Shown here in pieces: positions 39,312-39,780 of a stretch of 39,780 bases of DNA. The position numbers and the translations under genes are program-made. Source of the DNA: a virus. The stretch spans positions 1 to 39,780 of the IMG/VR virus record IMGVR_UViG_3300009082_000010; one strand, written 5' to 3'. Every line of letters starts with the position of its first letter. Within the stretch, counting starts at the first letter, position 1. Below the pieces are notes generated by a model. The model was not told where the DNA came from. It saw only the letters and a list, made by a program, of their open reading frames with translations, and searched no databases.

Positions 39312-39780
39312 GATTAAATACAATATTTTTTTTAATTTTGGCTATATTTTTTTGTATATTTGCGGTAAACAATATTACTTTTGACAATACGTATCAGCCT
39401 CACGTTGTTCTAAGAGCATCACAACTAAACGAAGACAACGACAGCACAGAGGCATGGGCTGACAGAGTAACAGATACGTTAAACGATGTTGTACCAAGAT
39501 TAAATACGATTAGAACGATATTAAAAGATTCTACTTTTCAGAAAATAAATGTTGATAGCATAAGAAGTAATCCTAATATTGATAGCATAAGTGGAGATGT
39601 TAGATTTTTAGGAAGTCCAATAATTAATGGAACAATAACAGTCGGTAGTACAGCAAGCGTAGACTCGTTGGCAAGTACCAAGAAAATAAGTAGCGCCGGG
39701 ATAAATAGTAGCGGTGATGTCAAGGGAACTACGGGCACTTACTCAAGTACTGTTACCGTAGACTCGTTGGCAAGTACCAA
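39308..39780 (+). CDS. Fibre-like secreted protein, 5' part (continues at base 1)
   Basis: ATG 39308 overlaps the nozzle stop. The N-terminus is a hydrophobic signal-like segment (RLNTIFFLILAIFFCIFAV), then a helical region with RASQLNEDNDSTEAWADRVT and beta repeats. From 39659 a 99-bp tandem repeat (33 codons) begins. The frame continues at base 2 of the window; the assembled protein is about 280 residues. Probably a tail fibre or surface adhesin. Confidence 0.7.
   Translation, partial: MRLNTIFFLILAIFFCIFAVNNITFDNTYQPHVVLRASQLNEDNDSTEAWADRVTDTLNDVVPRLNTIRTILKDSTFQKINVDSIRSNPNIDSISGDVRFLGSPIINGTITVGSTASVDSLASTKKISSAGINSSGDVKGTTGTYSSTVTVDSLAST
39659..39757 (+). repeat. 99-bp tandem repeat in the fibre gene (2 copies across the join)
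   Basis: A 33-codon unit (starting GTAGACTCGTTGG) is followed by a second copy running from 39758 through the join to about base 124 of the window. The period of 99 bases is also visible at 1 and 100. Extra copies could have been collapsed by assembly. Confidence 0.85.
39733..39780 (+). repeat. 48-base terminal overlap with 1-48
   Basis: Bases 39733-39780 equal 1-48 exactly, and the coding frame is preserved across the join. This suggests a complete circular map (circularly permuted or terminally redundant genome). Confidence 0.9.

Overview
The window is one essentially complete genome of a tailed phage with a short-tail (podovirus-type) structural cassette. The last 48 bases (39733-39780) repeat the first 48, so the sequence closes into a circle of about 39.73 kb, and the reading frame of a fibre gene runs cleanly across the join. 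The genome is AT-rich. Most genes have good Shine-Dalgarno sites. Several proteins carry Sec-type signal peptides, and one is a Pal/OmpA-type lipoprotein, so the host is probably a diderm (Gram-negative) bacterium. I cannot name the host. I saw no integrase, no tRNA and no recognisable endolysin.

Layout. Plus-strand late genes run from 26.7 kb through the end/start join to 10.2 kb: small and large terminase, portal, scaffold, SU10-like major capsid protein, head-tail adaptor, tail nozzle, fibre, large internal (ejection-type) proteins, holin-like peptides, the Pal-like lipoprotein, a second fibre-like secreted protein and a multi-pass membrane protein. Minus-strand early genes run from 25.7 kb down to 10.2 kb: many small (often zinc-ribbon) proteins, a Red-like recombination pair (annealing protein plus PD-(D/E)XK exonuclease), a ribbon-helix-helix regulator, an O-like replication initiator with a DnaC-like helicase loader, a pentapeptide-repeat protein, a RusA resolvase with a zinc-ribbon tail, a DNA cytosine methyltransferase-like protein and an RlmN-like radical SAM enzyme.

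The 900-bp divergent region at 25.8-26.7 kb looks like the replication origin. It has two arrays of 11-bp iterons, a TA tract, AT-rich DNA and two perfect DnaA boxes spaced 11 bp apart. The same iterons lie inside the initiator gene, as in lambda O, and inside one further early gene. With the DnaC-like loader and DnaA boxes, this suggests theta replication using the host DnaA and DnaB.

Most unusual points: the RlmN-like enzyme is split, with its catalytic ACGQL cysteine on a separate 44-residue ORF; five signal-peptide-bearing proteins are dispersed among the virion genes; and a 230-bp G3N3 tract on the minus strand encodes a Gly-X dipeptide protein and could form G-quadruplexes.
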